From: JdFR-22 sp964534325
Lineage (GTDB): Archaea > Halobacteriota > Archaeoglobi > Archaeoglobales > Archaeoglobaceae
Assembly (NCBI GenBank): GCA_964534325.1
Contig: CAZHOR010000013.1
Location: forward strand, 14,930-78,929
Reading direction: 5' to 3'
Length of the DNA stretch: 64,000 bases
Positions 7,842 through 16,990 of the stretch are shown piece after piece; positions within the stretch are counted from its first letter, which is position 1; every line of letters starts with the position of its first letter. The position numbers were made by a program, and so were the translations under genes. Below the pieces are notes generated by a model. The model saw only the letters and a program-made list of their open reading frames with translations, was not told the origin of the DNA and did no database searches.

Positions 7842-10800
7842 ATGGCGGCCAACAAGACTTTGCAAAATCCTCAGAAAGATTCTGAATCAGAAATCAAGAA
7901 GTATAGTGAGCATTTATTATTCAACCCAGAAGATTTAGACGCTCATTTCAATCTGGGTATCATTTACTACGAGAAAGGTAATATTGAAAAGGCCATCAAG
8001 CAATTCGAGAAGGTTTTAAGTATTAGCTCCAATCATACGGAAGCTCGATTCAATCTGGGACTCCTATATCAGGTGCAGGGAGAGCTTGATAAGGCTATAG
8101 AGCAGTTCAAGAAGATCCTGGAAATAAACAAGAAAGATTCTGACACTCACTTGAGCCTGGGCCTGGTTTATCTCGATAAAGGGGATCCTCTCTCAGCCAA
8201 GGAAGAAGTTAAGAAAGCCATCAAGATAGACAAAAATCATCCCCAGGCTTATTTTGCTCTGGGAAAAATTTATGAAGGCTCAGAAGAAGAGGAAAAAGCT
8301 ATTAAAGAATACAAAAAAAGTCTTAAGATAAATCCCAGGAATGCCAGCGCCCGAGTTAGACTGGGGAAACTCTATCTTGCTCAAGGTGACCTTGGTCAGG
8401 CTGTAGAGGAGTTTGAAAAATACATCAAATCAAGTCCTCATGACTCTACAGTCCACTATGAGCTGGGTAATGCTTACAAACAGTTTCAGGAATACGATAA
8501 GGCCATCGAAAAATTCAAGAAAGTCCTTAAGCTCAACCCCAAATATTGCGAAGCTCATTTTGAGCTGGGGGACATATATTATAGGTTAGAAGACCATGAA
8601 AAAGCCGTAGAGGAGCTTGATGAGGTCCTCAAACTGGATCCGGAAAATGTAGAATCCCGTTACCTACTTGGTGTTGTCTATAAGTCTTCCGGGTCTATTG
8701 ATAAGGCTGTGGAAGAATTTCTGGAAGTTACGAGGAGAGATAATAACCACATGGAGGCTCATTATAATCTGGGAGAGGCTTATTACCTCCAGGGGGACTA
8801 CCATAGTGCGATCAGTGAATTTGAAAAGGTCCTGGAATCGAGTCCGGAGGACACCAGAGTGAATTACAAGCTGGGTATCTCTTATAACGAGCTGGGAGAA
8901 TATGATAATGCCATAAGAGAGTTTGAGAAGGCTCTGAGAGGAGGTTCGCAGAATGCAGAGTTCCACTACCGTATGGGCATGGCCTACTGGGGTAAATCGC
9001 ATCTTGACCTGGCCATTTCAGAGCTTGAGAGAGCTATCTACGAGGGTTACACAAGCCCAGAAGTTTACCTGAATACTGGTTCTGTGTATTATGAGAGAGG
9101 AGAGATCGAAAAAGCCATCAAGATGTTCAATGAAGCTTTAAAAATGGATAACAACCTGATAGAGGCAAATATCAACCTGGGGACGATTTATTACGAGAAC
9201 CAGATGTATGAAAAGGCCATAAGGGAGTTCAAGAAAATTCTGGCCCTTAGCCCCAATAACAATGGCATAAGGAATATGCTGGCCACTTCTTACTTACAAC
9301 TGGGAGAACACGACATGGCTATTCAGGAATTCAATAGAGTGCTGAAGAGGGAGCACAGGAACACCGAGGCCAGATACAGACTGGGACTCCTATACCTACA
9401 AAGAGATGAGGTAGAATTGGCCCTCTCAGAGTTTGAGGCGGTGGCGAAAGAAGGAGTGAGAGATGCTAAGATCAAATTCAATCTGGGTTTGATCTATAAC
9501 AAGCAGGGGAGATGGGAAGAAGCGATTGAGCAGTTTATAAGTGTCTTGAAAACGGATCCTTCATATATTGAGGCTCATTATTATCTGGGGCTGACCTACA
9601 GGGACAGAGGCGATAGAAATACGGCCATGAAGGAGTTCCTGGAGGTAATAAGAAAAGACCCAGAGCACCTGAATGCCCGCCTCTATCTGGGAATGGATTA
9701 TCTTGAACAGGGATTTTATTATCAGGCAATAGAGGAGTTCAAAAAGGTCTTACAACTCGACTGGAACCACGTTGAAGCTTTCCTCAAGCTTGGAATCGCT
9801 TATTACGAGTTGAATGATATTGATAAGGCTTTAGATTGTTTTGAAGAGATATTGTGGTTGAACCCCGAACACAGTGAAGCCAGCTATTACTTGGGGGTGA
9901 TCTATAAGGATAGAGACCCCGAAAAGGCCATTCAGGGGCTTAAAAAATTCCTGGCTGAGAACCCTGACGATGCTGAGGGCCACCACGATTTGGGAATTAT
10001 TTACATGAATAAAGGCGAGTTTGAACTGGCTATTGAGGAGTTCACCAAATACCTGGAAAACGAAGATAGCCTCCAGGTACACTACCAACTGGGAGTGGCC
10101 CACAGGGAAATAGGCGAACTCGAAAAAGCAATAGAGGAATTCGAAGAGGTCTTGAACAGGGATCCGGATCACGTTGATGCTCGACACCATCTGGCGCTTA
10201 TCCACAAGGAAAGAGGAGAGTTCGATCAGGCTATAGAGTATTTTGAGGAGCTTGGAGGTAAACGGAGCACCTCTAGTCTGGATATCATGCTCGATCTGGG
10301 GGAGCTATACTATCAGAAGGGAGAGCTCCAGGATGCCATTCAAAAGCTGAAAGGGGTCTTAAGACTCGATCCCTACAACACTCAGGCCAGTTATACTCTG
10401 GCTCAAATCCTGCATGACCGGGGCGAAATGGACCAGTGCATCGAGGAATACAAGAAGATCCTCAAAGCCAACCCGGATGATATAGATACCAGATACAAGC
10501 TGGGTGTGGCCCACAGAGATGTTGGAGATGCTGATCTGGCGGCAAGAGAATTTCTGGAGGTCTTGAACAGGGACCCGGATTACTATGATGCCCAGCTACA
10601 GCTTGGGGTGATCTATAAGGACAAAGGAGAGATACATCAAGCAGCAAAAGAGTTCAAGGAAGTTATCCACAACAATCCTCACAACCTGGATGCGCATTTC
10701 TATCTGGGAATGATCTATCATCAGCAGAAATGTGATAAAGAGGCTGTTGAAGAGTTCTCCGAGATAATTAAAGTGGATCCAGATAATATCAAAGCCCATT

Positions 10801-11906
10801 ACGGTTCAGGGCATATCCACTTTAGTCAGGGAGATTTTGAAAAAGCTACTGAAGAGTTCCAGGAGGTCTTGAACAGAGAACCAGGGCATTCCGATGCCCG
10901 GGTCTACATGGGGAAGATACACTACAAACTCAATGAACCTGAAAAAGCTATTGAGCAGTTCAACGAGGTCTTAAGACTATACCCAGAGCATATTGAGTCC
11001 AAATACTACCTGGGACTTATCCACAAAGATGAGGGAGAGCTGGATAGGGCTGTTGAATACCTTAAAGATGTGGTGGAGAAAAGACCGGACTACACAGAAG
11101 CCCGGTATGAATTGGGGTCAATATATTATCGTGTGGGCAACATGGAGTCGGCTGTTGAAGAGCTTGAAGAAGTAGTGCGTGTGGGATCCCACCTGGACGG
11201 TCTCTTAGTCCTTGGAGATATATATTACGAGCGAAAAGAGTACGAGAAAGCAATTGAAAAGTTCAATGAAGTGCTGAACCTCGATTCCCAGAACTTTAAA
11301 GCCAAATACAGCTTGGGGACCATTTACAGGGATCGGGGCGAGGACGAACACGCTATGCACGTGTTTAACGATATCCTTAGCAGTGAACCCAACTGCCCTG
11401 AAGCCCACCTCAACCTGGGGCTGGTCTACAAAGAAAAAGGGGATAACAAAGCCATTGAAGAGTTCAAGGAGGTCTTGAGGCTCGATCCCCAGAATATAGA
11501 TGCCTACTACCATCTGGGAACCATCTACCGTGACCAGAAAAAGATCGAAAAAGCAATCGAAAATTATCTCAAGGTACTGGACATCGACCCCAACCACATA
11601 GACGCCCACCTCAACCTGGGAGCAGCTTACTATTATCAGGAAAGATTTGATTTGGCTATACAGGAGTTTAAACAGGTACTAAAGCTCCAGCCCGACAATC
11701 CGGACGCTCATTTCAATCTGGGGGTAGTAAACAAGGACAAGAGGAACTACCAGAAGGCACTGGAGCACTACAAGAGATTCCTGGAGGTAGCGACAGAAGA
11801 TTACTCCCAATTCTTTGAGATGGTAGAAGAGACCGTCAACGATCTCCTGAAAAAATGCGGTAAACCCATCGAGATGTGGGACAGCATAAGAAAAATAAAT
11901 AAATAA
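7842..11906 (+). CDS. Giant tetratricopeptide-repeat (TPR) protein
   Basis: This is a 1354-residue protein made almost entirely of 34-residue TPR units, roughly 38 of them, from about residue 20 to 1315. Typical units read A.FNLG.IYYEKG..EKAI.QFEKVL...P. There is no signal peptide or membrane helix, so it should be a cytoplasmic superhelical scaffold. The high identity among units suggests growth by internal duplication. A non-TPR tail (VEETVNDLLKKCGKPIEM) closes the protein. It is transcribed alone, facing the actin-like operon. Its place among KaiC, actin-like and secretion genes suggests an assembly platform, but the partners are unknown. Confidence 0.9.
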   Translation: MAANKTLQNPQKDSESEIKKYSEHLLFNPEDLDAHFNLGIIYYEKGNIEKAIKQFEKVLSISSNHTEARFNLGLLYQVQGELDKAIEQFKKILEINKKDSDTHLSLGLVYLDKGDPLSAKEEVKKAIKIDKNHPQAYFALGKIYEGSEEEEKAIKEYKKSLKINPRNASARVRLGKLYLAQGDLGQAVEEFEKYIKSSPHDSTVHYELGNAYKQFQEYDKAIEKFKKVLKLNPKYCEAHFELGDIYYRLEDHEKAVEELDEVLKLDPENVESRYLLGVVYKSSGSIDKAVEEFLEVTRRDNNHMEAHYNLGEAYYLQGDYHSAISEFEKVLESSPEDTRVNYKLGISYNELGEYDNAIREFEKALRGGSQNAEFHYRMGMAYWGKSHLDLAISELERAIYEGYTSPEVYLNTGSVYYERGEIEKAIKMFNEALKMDNNLIEANINLGTIYYENQMYEKAIREFKKILALSPNNNGIRNMLATSYLQLGEHDMAIQEFNRVLKREHRNTEARYRLGLLYLQRDEVELALSEFEAVAKEGVRDAKIKFNLGLIYNKQGRWEEAIEQFISVLKTDPSYIEAHYYLGLTYRDRGDRNTAMKEFLEVIRKDPEHLNARLYLGMDYLEQGFYYQAIEEFKKVLQLDWNHVEAFLKLGIAYYELNDIDKALDCFEEILWLNPEHSEASYYLGVIYKDRDPEKAIQGLKKFLAENPDDAEGHHDLGIIYMNKGEFELAIEEFTKYLENEDSLQVHYQLGVAHREIGELEKAIEEFEEVLNRDPDHVDARHHLALIHKERGEFDQAIEYFEELGGKRSTSSLDIMLDLGELYYQKGELQDAIQKLKGVLRLDPYNTQASYTLAQILHDRGEMDQCIEEYKKILKANPDDIDTRYKLGVAHRDVGDADLAAREFLEVLNRDPDYYDAQLQLGVIYKDKGEIHQAAKEFKEVIHNNPHNLDAHFYLGMIYHQQKCDKEAVEEFSEIIKVDPDNIKAHYGSGHIHFSQGDFEKATEEFQEVLNREPGHSDARVYMGKIHYKLNEPEKAIEQFNEVLRLYPEHIESKYYLGLIHKDEGELDRAVEYLKDVVEKRPDYTEARYELGSIYYRVGNMESAVEELEEVVRVGSHLDGLLVLGDIYYERKEYEKAIEKFNEVLNLDSQNFKAKYSLGTIYRDRGEDEHAMHVFNDILSSEPNCPEAHLNLGLVYKEKGDNKAIEEFKEVLRLDPQNIDAYYHLGTIYRDQKKIEKAIENYLKVLDIDPNHIDAHLNLGAAYYYQERFDLAIQEFKQVLKLQPDNPDAHFNLGVVNKDKRNYQKALEHYKRFLEVATEDYSQFFEMVEETVNDLLKKCGKPIEMWDSIRKINK

Positions 11907-11947
11907 AATGAGCCGGTTGACCGGTTTTTAAAGCGCAGAACCCTGGA

Positions 11948-12643
11948 TCACCAGTCTTCCAGAAGTTTTTCTACTTTATCCCTGGTAATCAACTCTTTTT
12001 CCTCTAAATCGTTCTCAGTCCCTTCTCCCATCTCTTCTTCAAAGTCATCGAAGCTGAGCTCCTTTGAGGTTTCTTCATCTGAGTTGGTGTTAGTTTTGGA
12101 GGTTTCTGAGGTACTGCCTGAACCTGCAGTTAATTCGTTGCCGTACTGCTCCATTACTATTCCAGCAGCTATTCTGGCGATCTTATGCTCATCAACGACA
12201 TTCTGGCTCATATCTCCACTAAAATCCTCGGCCTTGGTCTCGGCCCTGGTTTCAGTGTTGATCTCGTTCCTGGTATCATTTTCTTCTTTGTCTTCTTCTT
12301 GGTGTGTTTTATCCTGCTCTCTTTTGTCCTGGAATTGGGAGCAGAATAAGCACATGTATGGATGCAGGGGTTTGGGCTTTTTGCTTCCGTGCACCTCAAC
12401 ATCCCTCGTGCAGTTATCGATGTCACTGTATTTACAGCTGTAAAGCCTCTCTTTAGCGCAGTAATCGGCGATCTTCAAGAAATCACTGGCATTCCCTATC
12501 TCATTTATCTCCGGCTTCTTCCGCTTGAGGAAATACCATTCCAGCAGTAATTCCACCAGCTCAGAGGGTTCCTTCTGCGTCTTCTTGCACTTGTCGTTTA
12601 AACGTTCTTCAACTTCCGAAGGAACATTTACTTCTAGTTTCAT
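11948..12643 (-). CDS. Ribbon-helix-helix-like protein with cysteine-rich middle
   Basis: This is a 231-residue protein I do not recognise by name. The N-terminus (MKLEVNVPSEVEERL, then a helix-turn-helix pattern to about residue 40) looks like a ribbon-helix-helix DNA-binding domain. Residues 60-105 contain five cysteines spaced C-x8-C-x7-C-x18-C-x2-C, a likely metal site. The rest is acidic and low in complexity, ending in a conserved-looking helix (RDKVEKLLEDW). It lies four bases after the actin-like gene on the same strand, so it is co-expressed. Actin-like plus RHH partner recalls ParM/ParR plasmid segregation, but here it is chromosomal and the link is inference. Confidence 0.65.
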   Translation of the reverse strand: MKLEVNVPSEVEERLNDKCKKTQKEPSELVELLLEWYFLKRKKPEINEIGNASDFLKIADYCAKERLYSCKYSDIDNCTRDVEVHGSKKPKPLHPYMCLFCSQFQDKREQDKTHQEEDKEENDTRNEINTETRAETKAEDFSGDMSQNVVDEHKIARIAAGIVMEQYGNELTAGSGSTSETSKTNTNSDEETSKELSFDDFEEEMGEGTENDLEEKELITRDKVEKLLEDW

Positions 12644-12647
12644 TTAA

Positions 12648-13673
12648 CTATTTCTTCACTTCTATTTCTTCTTTTTTCTTTTCTTCCTTCTCTTTACCTT
12701 TGCCCTTTTGTTTAGTTTCTTCTACCGAAGACCTTACGGTTTGAGAGTCTGTCTGCTTGAACAGAGATTTAGAGAGGCTATAATAACCCAATGCATTGCT
12801 GGAGACGGGGTCTTGAGGCTTGACCACTTCAGCTATGTCCTGGAAATTCTTTTTGAAGCCATCGTAAACGTGGGGCAGGAGTGTACCCCCACCAGCAAGG
12901 ACTATCTGGTCCACTATATCGGTGGAGAGTCCTTCTATGACCAATTTGGTTCTGCTCACTATTCTGTCCAGCCATTTGTTCACCAGCTTATTGTATTCTG
13001 CCATAACCTCTTTGTGAGACACTTTGATGGTTCTGCCGCTTCTAACCCTTCCTACCTCATAGTCAGGGGTTATCAGCAACTTGGTTATCTCCTCAGGAGT
13101 TACACTGATTCCGTAGTTCTTCCTGATAATAACCTCCAGATTGTTGTGCAGCCAGTCCACACCCTGCAAGAGTGTATCACCTTTCACGTACTCCAGCTGG
13201 TGGAGAACAACAATATCTGTGGTCCCAAATCCAATATCCACACACACTCCTGTCTGAATATTCATGTGAGCCAGCGTACCTACGGGTTCAGGATAAACAA
13301 CAGCTCTGGCATTGAAATGCTCCTTTATATCATTTTTGAGTGCTTCTCTTTCGTTTTTGGATGATTTAACAGGCATTCCGGTTGCTATCACTTCGGGCTC
13401 AATATTCATGGTCTTAAAAGCGTGTTTCGCCAATTCAATGTAAGACTGGCTCATGATCCGCCCTTCGTGAAGTGGACGTTCTGCCTCAACATTCTCCGTG
13501 TTCTGAACCATCATTAGTGCTTCTTCTCCAACGTATGTATCCTTATTCTCCTCATTAAAGGTCCAATCTTTTTCATCTCCGTAAACAACTATACTGGGGA
13601 AATGAGTAACCTTTTCGCCATCCACTGTGGCTTTGGTATAGTTGGTTCCGATATCCAACCCTACTATTTTCAT
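12648..13673 (-). CDS. Actin-like ATPase (ParM/Ta0583 type)
   Basis: This 341-residue member of the actin/HSP70 fold superfamily would form filaments or act as a nucleotide switch. Phosphate-1 motif LDIGTNYTKATV is at residues 5-16, phosphate-2 VDIGFGTTDIVV near 148, and adenosine motif IVLAGGGTLLPHVY near 268. This is the pattern of ParM and the Thermoplasma Ta0583 protein. A Lys/Glu-rich tail follows residue 310. No Shine-Dalgarno site precedes the ATG. A TATA-like TTATATAATC lies about 20-25 bases upstream, so the message is probably leaderless. It is the first gene of a pair with the RHH-like gene. Confidence 0.88.
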   Translation of the reverse strand: MKIVGLDIGTNYTKATVDGEKVTHFPSIVVYGDEKDWTFNEENKDTYVGEEALMMVQNTENVEAERPLHEGRIMSQSYIELAKHAFKTMNIEPEVIATGMPVKSSKNEREALKNDIKEHFNARAVVYPEPVGTLAHMNIQTGVCVDIGFGTTDIVVLHQLEYVKGDTLLQGVDWLHNNLEVIIRKNYGISVTPEEITKLLITPDYEVGRVRSGRTIKVSHKEVMAEYNKLVNKWLDRIVSRTKLVIEGLSTDIVDQIVLAGGGTLLPHVYDGFKKNFQDIAEVVKPQDPVSSNALGYYSLSKSLFKQTDSQTVRSSVEETKQKGKGKEKEEKKKEEIEVKK

Positions 13674-13775
13674 AATTATTATTGTGATTGTAGATTATAT
13701 AATGATTTCCCTTTCAGTATTAGAGACATGATAACCCCCTAACAAAAAAAACGGAAATCGCGTAGAATCTGTTCT

Positions 13776-15041
13776 TTAAATTCTGGAAGATCTGGGAGTA
13801 TCTATAGAGTGAATACCCCGAGCTTTTGTAACGGTCAGATACTTGTGAAGCCCTGTTTCGTCCTTCTGGAAGGTGAGCTCGATTACTGCCTGGACAAAAC
13901 TCTCTTCCAGCCCGTTCTTCTCTGAATGCTTATCTTTAATGAGCAGAACAGTGCTGTCGAGGGTTTCGGAGTTTATTATCATCTTTCTGGCAATATCCCT
14001 GGCCCAGGGGTGGTTCAAGATCAACAAGGTGGTGAAAGTATCGATAACCACTCTCTGAGCTCCCACCTTCCTTATGTGGCTGTAGAGGTCGTTCAAGATC
14101 CTCTCACAGTATTCTATGGGAGAAATATCTCCATGGAACACCTTTTCTTTTAATTCTTCTACCTGGTGGGTCAGGTCGTATAGGTAGAGCAATTCACGGT
14201 CAATATAATCCCGGAGATCGTAATCAAGCATCTCAAAATCCTGAATGAGGTGCTCAGGGTTCTGATCAGTTAAGATAAGAAGTGCTTTCTCCCCTCTCCG
14301 ACAACCTTCCAGCAAGAATCTAATACCGAATGTGGTCTTTCCGGAACCCATATCGCCGGATAAAAGATAGATCCGGTTCTTGATGAGGCCCCCTCCCATC
14401 ATCCTGTCCAGCAAGGGAACACCTGAAGATATGAGGTACTTCTTCCTTTCCAGTGCCCTATCCACGGTCTGCCTATCAACTATTTCCAATCCTTCGCTCT
14501 CAGCATATTTCTTGGCGTCTTCAGATAGGTTGGAAAGAGAAATAACCAGATAATCCAGATCAATGTCGTTCCGCTTTTTGCACAGCTTTGCTACCTGTTC
14601 AGAGCTGACTTCTTTTCCTTCTGGTAATACGTCAATTGCTGTATCCTTTTGTTCATCGTCAACGGCAAACAAACTGAAGGAATGTTTTGTACCCGATCTC
14701 CCCACTACCTCCCCTTTGGTGACAATGCTGCTATATCCTCTGGTCACCAGATACCCTTCCGCAAGTTCCAGGGAGCGGGTCTCGATTTTCTTTATAAGAT
14801 TTTCACAAACGTCTTTCGCCATCTCAAAGGCGTTGTTCCATGCAGTATCCTTATCTACTCCCTTCTTCAACTGCTCTTTTGCTTCTGTTTTAATGCCGTG
14901 AAAAAGGAGCTCTTTGGTGAAACCAAATCCGTAATCCTCTATGGTCTCGATATAGTCGAAAATCCTGTCTGCGACTTCCCTAGATGGTGCATCCATCTGT
15001 TTATACGTGTTCTGACGTATCTTATTATCCGTCACTGTCAT
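13776..15041 (-). CDS. KaiC-family ATPase with extra N-terminal domain
   Basis: This is a 421-residue protein with two parts. Residues 1-205 form a helical region followed by an alpha/beta restriction-endonuclease-like or sensor-like domain (GYLVTRGYSSIVTKGEVVGR). Residues 206-421 form one KaiC domain: SGVPLLDRMMGGGL, Walker A GDMGSGKTTF near 232, and Walker B QRVVIDTFTTLL near 333. The active P-loop contrasts with the degenerate KaiC-like proteins at 6.7 and 22.6 kb. AAGGAG precedes the ATG. It is divergent from the secretion operon. The role of the N-terminal domain is not known to me. Confidence 0.88.
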   Translation of the reverse strand: MTVTDNKIRQNTYKQMDAPSREVADRIFDYIETIEDYGFGFTKELLFHGIKTEAKEQLKKGVDKDTAWNNAFEMAKDVCENLIKKIETRSLELAEGYLVTRGYSSIVTKGEVVGRSGTKHSFSLFAVDDEQKDTAIDVLPEGKEVSSEQVAKLCKKRNDIDLDYLVISLSNLSEDAKKYAESEGLEIVDRQTVDRALERKKYLISSGVPLLDRMMGGGLIKNRIYLLSGDMGSGKTTFGIRFLLEGCRRGEKALLILTDQNPEHLIQDFEMLDYDLRDYIDRELLYLYDLTHQVEELKEKVFHGDISPIEYCERILNDLYSHIRKVGAQRVVIDTFTTLLILNHPWARDIARKMIINSETLDSTVLLIKDKHSEKNGLEESFVQAVIELTFQKDETGLHKYLTVTKARGIHSIDTPRSSRI

Positions 15042-15418
15042 CTCAAACTCCTTTTCTACCCAGTTCCGTTCACTTCACCTATTGTTTTCTGGTTTTTAGT
15101 CTCTAAACCAATTTCAGCTGATTTAAATCTTCCAAAGTGCTAAAGGAGCGATGTTGTTCATCCGTTAAGTCCCTGCACAACCCCTCCAGATACTGGATAC
15201 GCTTTTTTATTTCTCTCTAAATATTTCTTCTACTGTTTCTTATAAAAAAATTATTAGTAAAAAACGATAATACTCATTATAACCAGAATAGCCCCTCTGA
15301 AAGGAGTCCAGAGATATCTCTCATATATTGAAGATTGAAGATCAACACCTTGGTCTCAGGTGGAATTAACTTTGCACACTGGAAAATTTTTTGTAGTACT
15401 TTGATTATTATAATTATA
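15042..15418. other. Divergent promoter region between KaiC-like and pilB-like genes
   Basis: This is a 377-base AT-rich spacer. Candidate TATA elements lie near 15205-15260 (TCTAAATATTTC, TTATAAAAAAATTATT). An open but unlikely N-terminal extension of the pilB-like frame begins at a TTG at 15335, without a ribosome site and with a run of isoleucines, so I treat it as non-coding. Nothing else is seen. Confidence 0.4.
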
Positions 15419-16990
15419 ATGGAAACGGCTGCTGTTCAAAGTGTCCCCCGGCACTACAAATTATTGGCAAACCTTCACCATAAGCTTGATCAGTCCCTTG
15501 TAAACAATAAAAAACCTCCTGAAAACGTAGAGATACTGGACGAGTACTGGATCGTTCCCGGATTCTCCAAAATACAGATCTGGAGAGACCATACAGATAA
15601 ATTCGAGAACAATTACGTTCTGATCGAGCCACCCATATCCGAAGAAGAATACTCTCTACTGAATTCCATTTACAACGATATGCGACGCTCTTTAGTGCTG
15701 AATGACTATTCTACAGACGAGGACACCAAAACCACAGTAGTGATGGAGGTCCTTGACGAATTGATAAAGGAGTATGCTCTTGAGCTGGAACCCGGACTGA
15801 AGATGAAGATCCTTTACTATCTATTGAGGAACTTCATAGGTTACGGAACCATAGACTCCATTATTAACGACAAGTACGTGGAAGACATATCCTGTGACGG
15901 ATACGAAATACCCCTCTACATTTTCCATACCAAATTCGGTGGGATGCGGACCAACGTCAAGTTCAACAGGGCACGGCTTGACTCCCTGGTGACATTGCTC
16001 TGCCAGAAATCAGGCAAGTACATCTCTTACGCCAATCCCCTAATAGATGCTTCTCTACCGGACGGCAGCAGACTCCATGCAAGTTATGGAGAAGAGATCA
16101 CTCCCAGAGGAAGCAGTTTCACCATAAGGAAATTCAAAGAAGAGCCATACACTCCCATAGATCTGATGAATTTCGGCACCCTGGATTCCGACATACTCTC
16201 TTACTTCTGGCTGCTTATGGAGCACAAAATGAATGTGATGGTCATAGGAGAGACGGCCAGCGGGAAGACCACTACACTCAATGCCTTGACCATGTTCATC
16301 CCTCCCGAATCAAAAATCGTGTCCATAGAAGATACCAGAGAAATTCAACTCAATCATGAGAACTGGATAGCCGAATTGACCCGGCTCGGAATTGAAGGGA
16401 GTGGAGAGATCTCCATGTATGACCTCTTGAAGACCACTTTAAGGCAGAGGCCGGATTACATAATTGTGGGTGAGATAAGGGGTGTAGAAGGTCAAACACT
16501 CTTTCAGGCAATGTCCACAGGCCATTCCTCACACTCGACTTTGCACGCAGGAGATATGAGCCAGCTCATATACAGGCTGGAGAACGAGCCCCTAAGAATA
16601 CCCAGGATAATGATCCAGTTCCTCGATGCTGTTGTTGTCCAGAATATGTGGGTGGGAAAAGGTGTGAGGAAGAGAAGGGCTCATCAAGTAAGCGAAATAT
16701 TCGGTATTGACCAGACAAATAAAGACCTCCTTTTGAACCCTCTTTATAAGTGGAACTCCTCCAAAGACTTCTTTGTAGCCCAATCCCAGTCCAAGAAATT
16801 GAAAAAGATCTCCGAGATGACAGGTGAAAGCGTTTCCACCATTCTAGAAGAGAAAGAAAGAAGAAAATTGTTCCTGGAGAAAATGCAGAAAAAAGGCATA
16901 AGCAATTACAACGACTTTTCTCGGTTCATCAACATCTATTATAAGGACAGCCGAAAGGCCATGGAGAAGTTGGATGAGAGAGCGAGTTAA
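15419..16990 (+). CDS. Archaeal type II/IV secretion ATPase (PilB/TadA/FlaI family)
   Basis: This is the cytoplasmic motor for assembly of a type IV-like pilus. The 523 residues show an N-terminal domain, then Walker A GETASGKTTT near residue 278, the Asp box IVSIEDTREI, the His box GHSSHSTLHAG, and Walker B RPDYIIVGEIRG near 345. The start is the ATG at 15419; a TTG 28 codons upstream only adds hydrophobic sequence. It overlaps the next gene by 17 bases, so ATPase and membrane platform are co-translated. It may build an adhesive pilus or export the Ig-domain protein encoded two genes downstream. Confidence 0.92.
   Translation: METAAVQSVPRHYKLLANLHHKLDQSLVNNKKPPENVEILDEYWIVPGFSKIQIWRDHTDKFENNYVLIEPPISEEEYSLLNSIYNDMRRSLVLNDYSTDEDTKTTVVMEVLDELIKEYALELEPGLKMKILYYLLRNFIGYGTIDSIINDKYVEDISCDGYEIPLYIFHTKFGGMRTNVKFNRARLDSLVTLLCQKSGKYISYANPLIDASLPDGSRLHASYGEEITPRGSSFTIRKFKEEPYTPIDLMNFGTLDSDILSYFWLLMEHKMNVMVIGETASGKTTTLNALTMFIPPESKIVSIEDTREIQLNHENWIAELTRLGIEGSGEISMYDLLKTTLRQRPDYIIVGEIRGVEGQTLFQAMSTGHSSHSTLHAGDMSQLIYRLENEPLRIPRIMIQFLDAVVVQNMWVGKGVRKRRAHQVSEIFGIDQTNKDLLLNPLYKWNSSKDFFVAQSQSKKLKKISEMTGESVSTILEEKERRKLFLEKMQKKGISNYNDFSRFINIYYKDSRKAMEKLDERAS

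Noticed and set aside
15335..15418. N-terminal extension of the pilB-like protein from a TTG
   Set aside because: Lacks a ribosome site and encodes an isoleucine run unlike the family; the ATG at 15419 gives a normal start.
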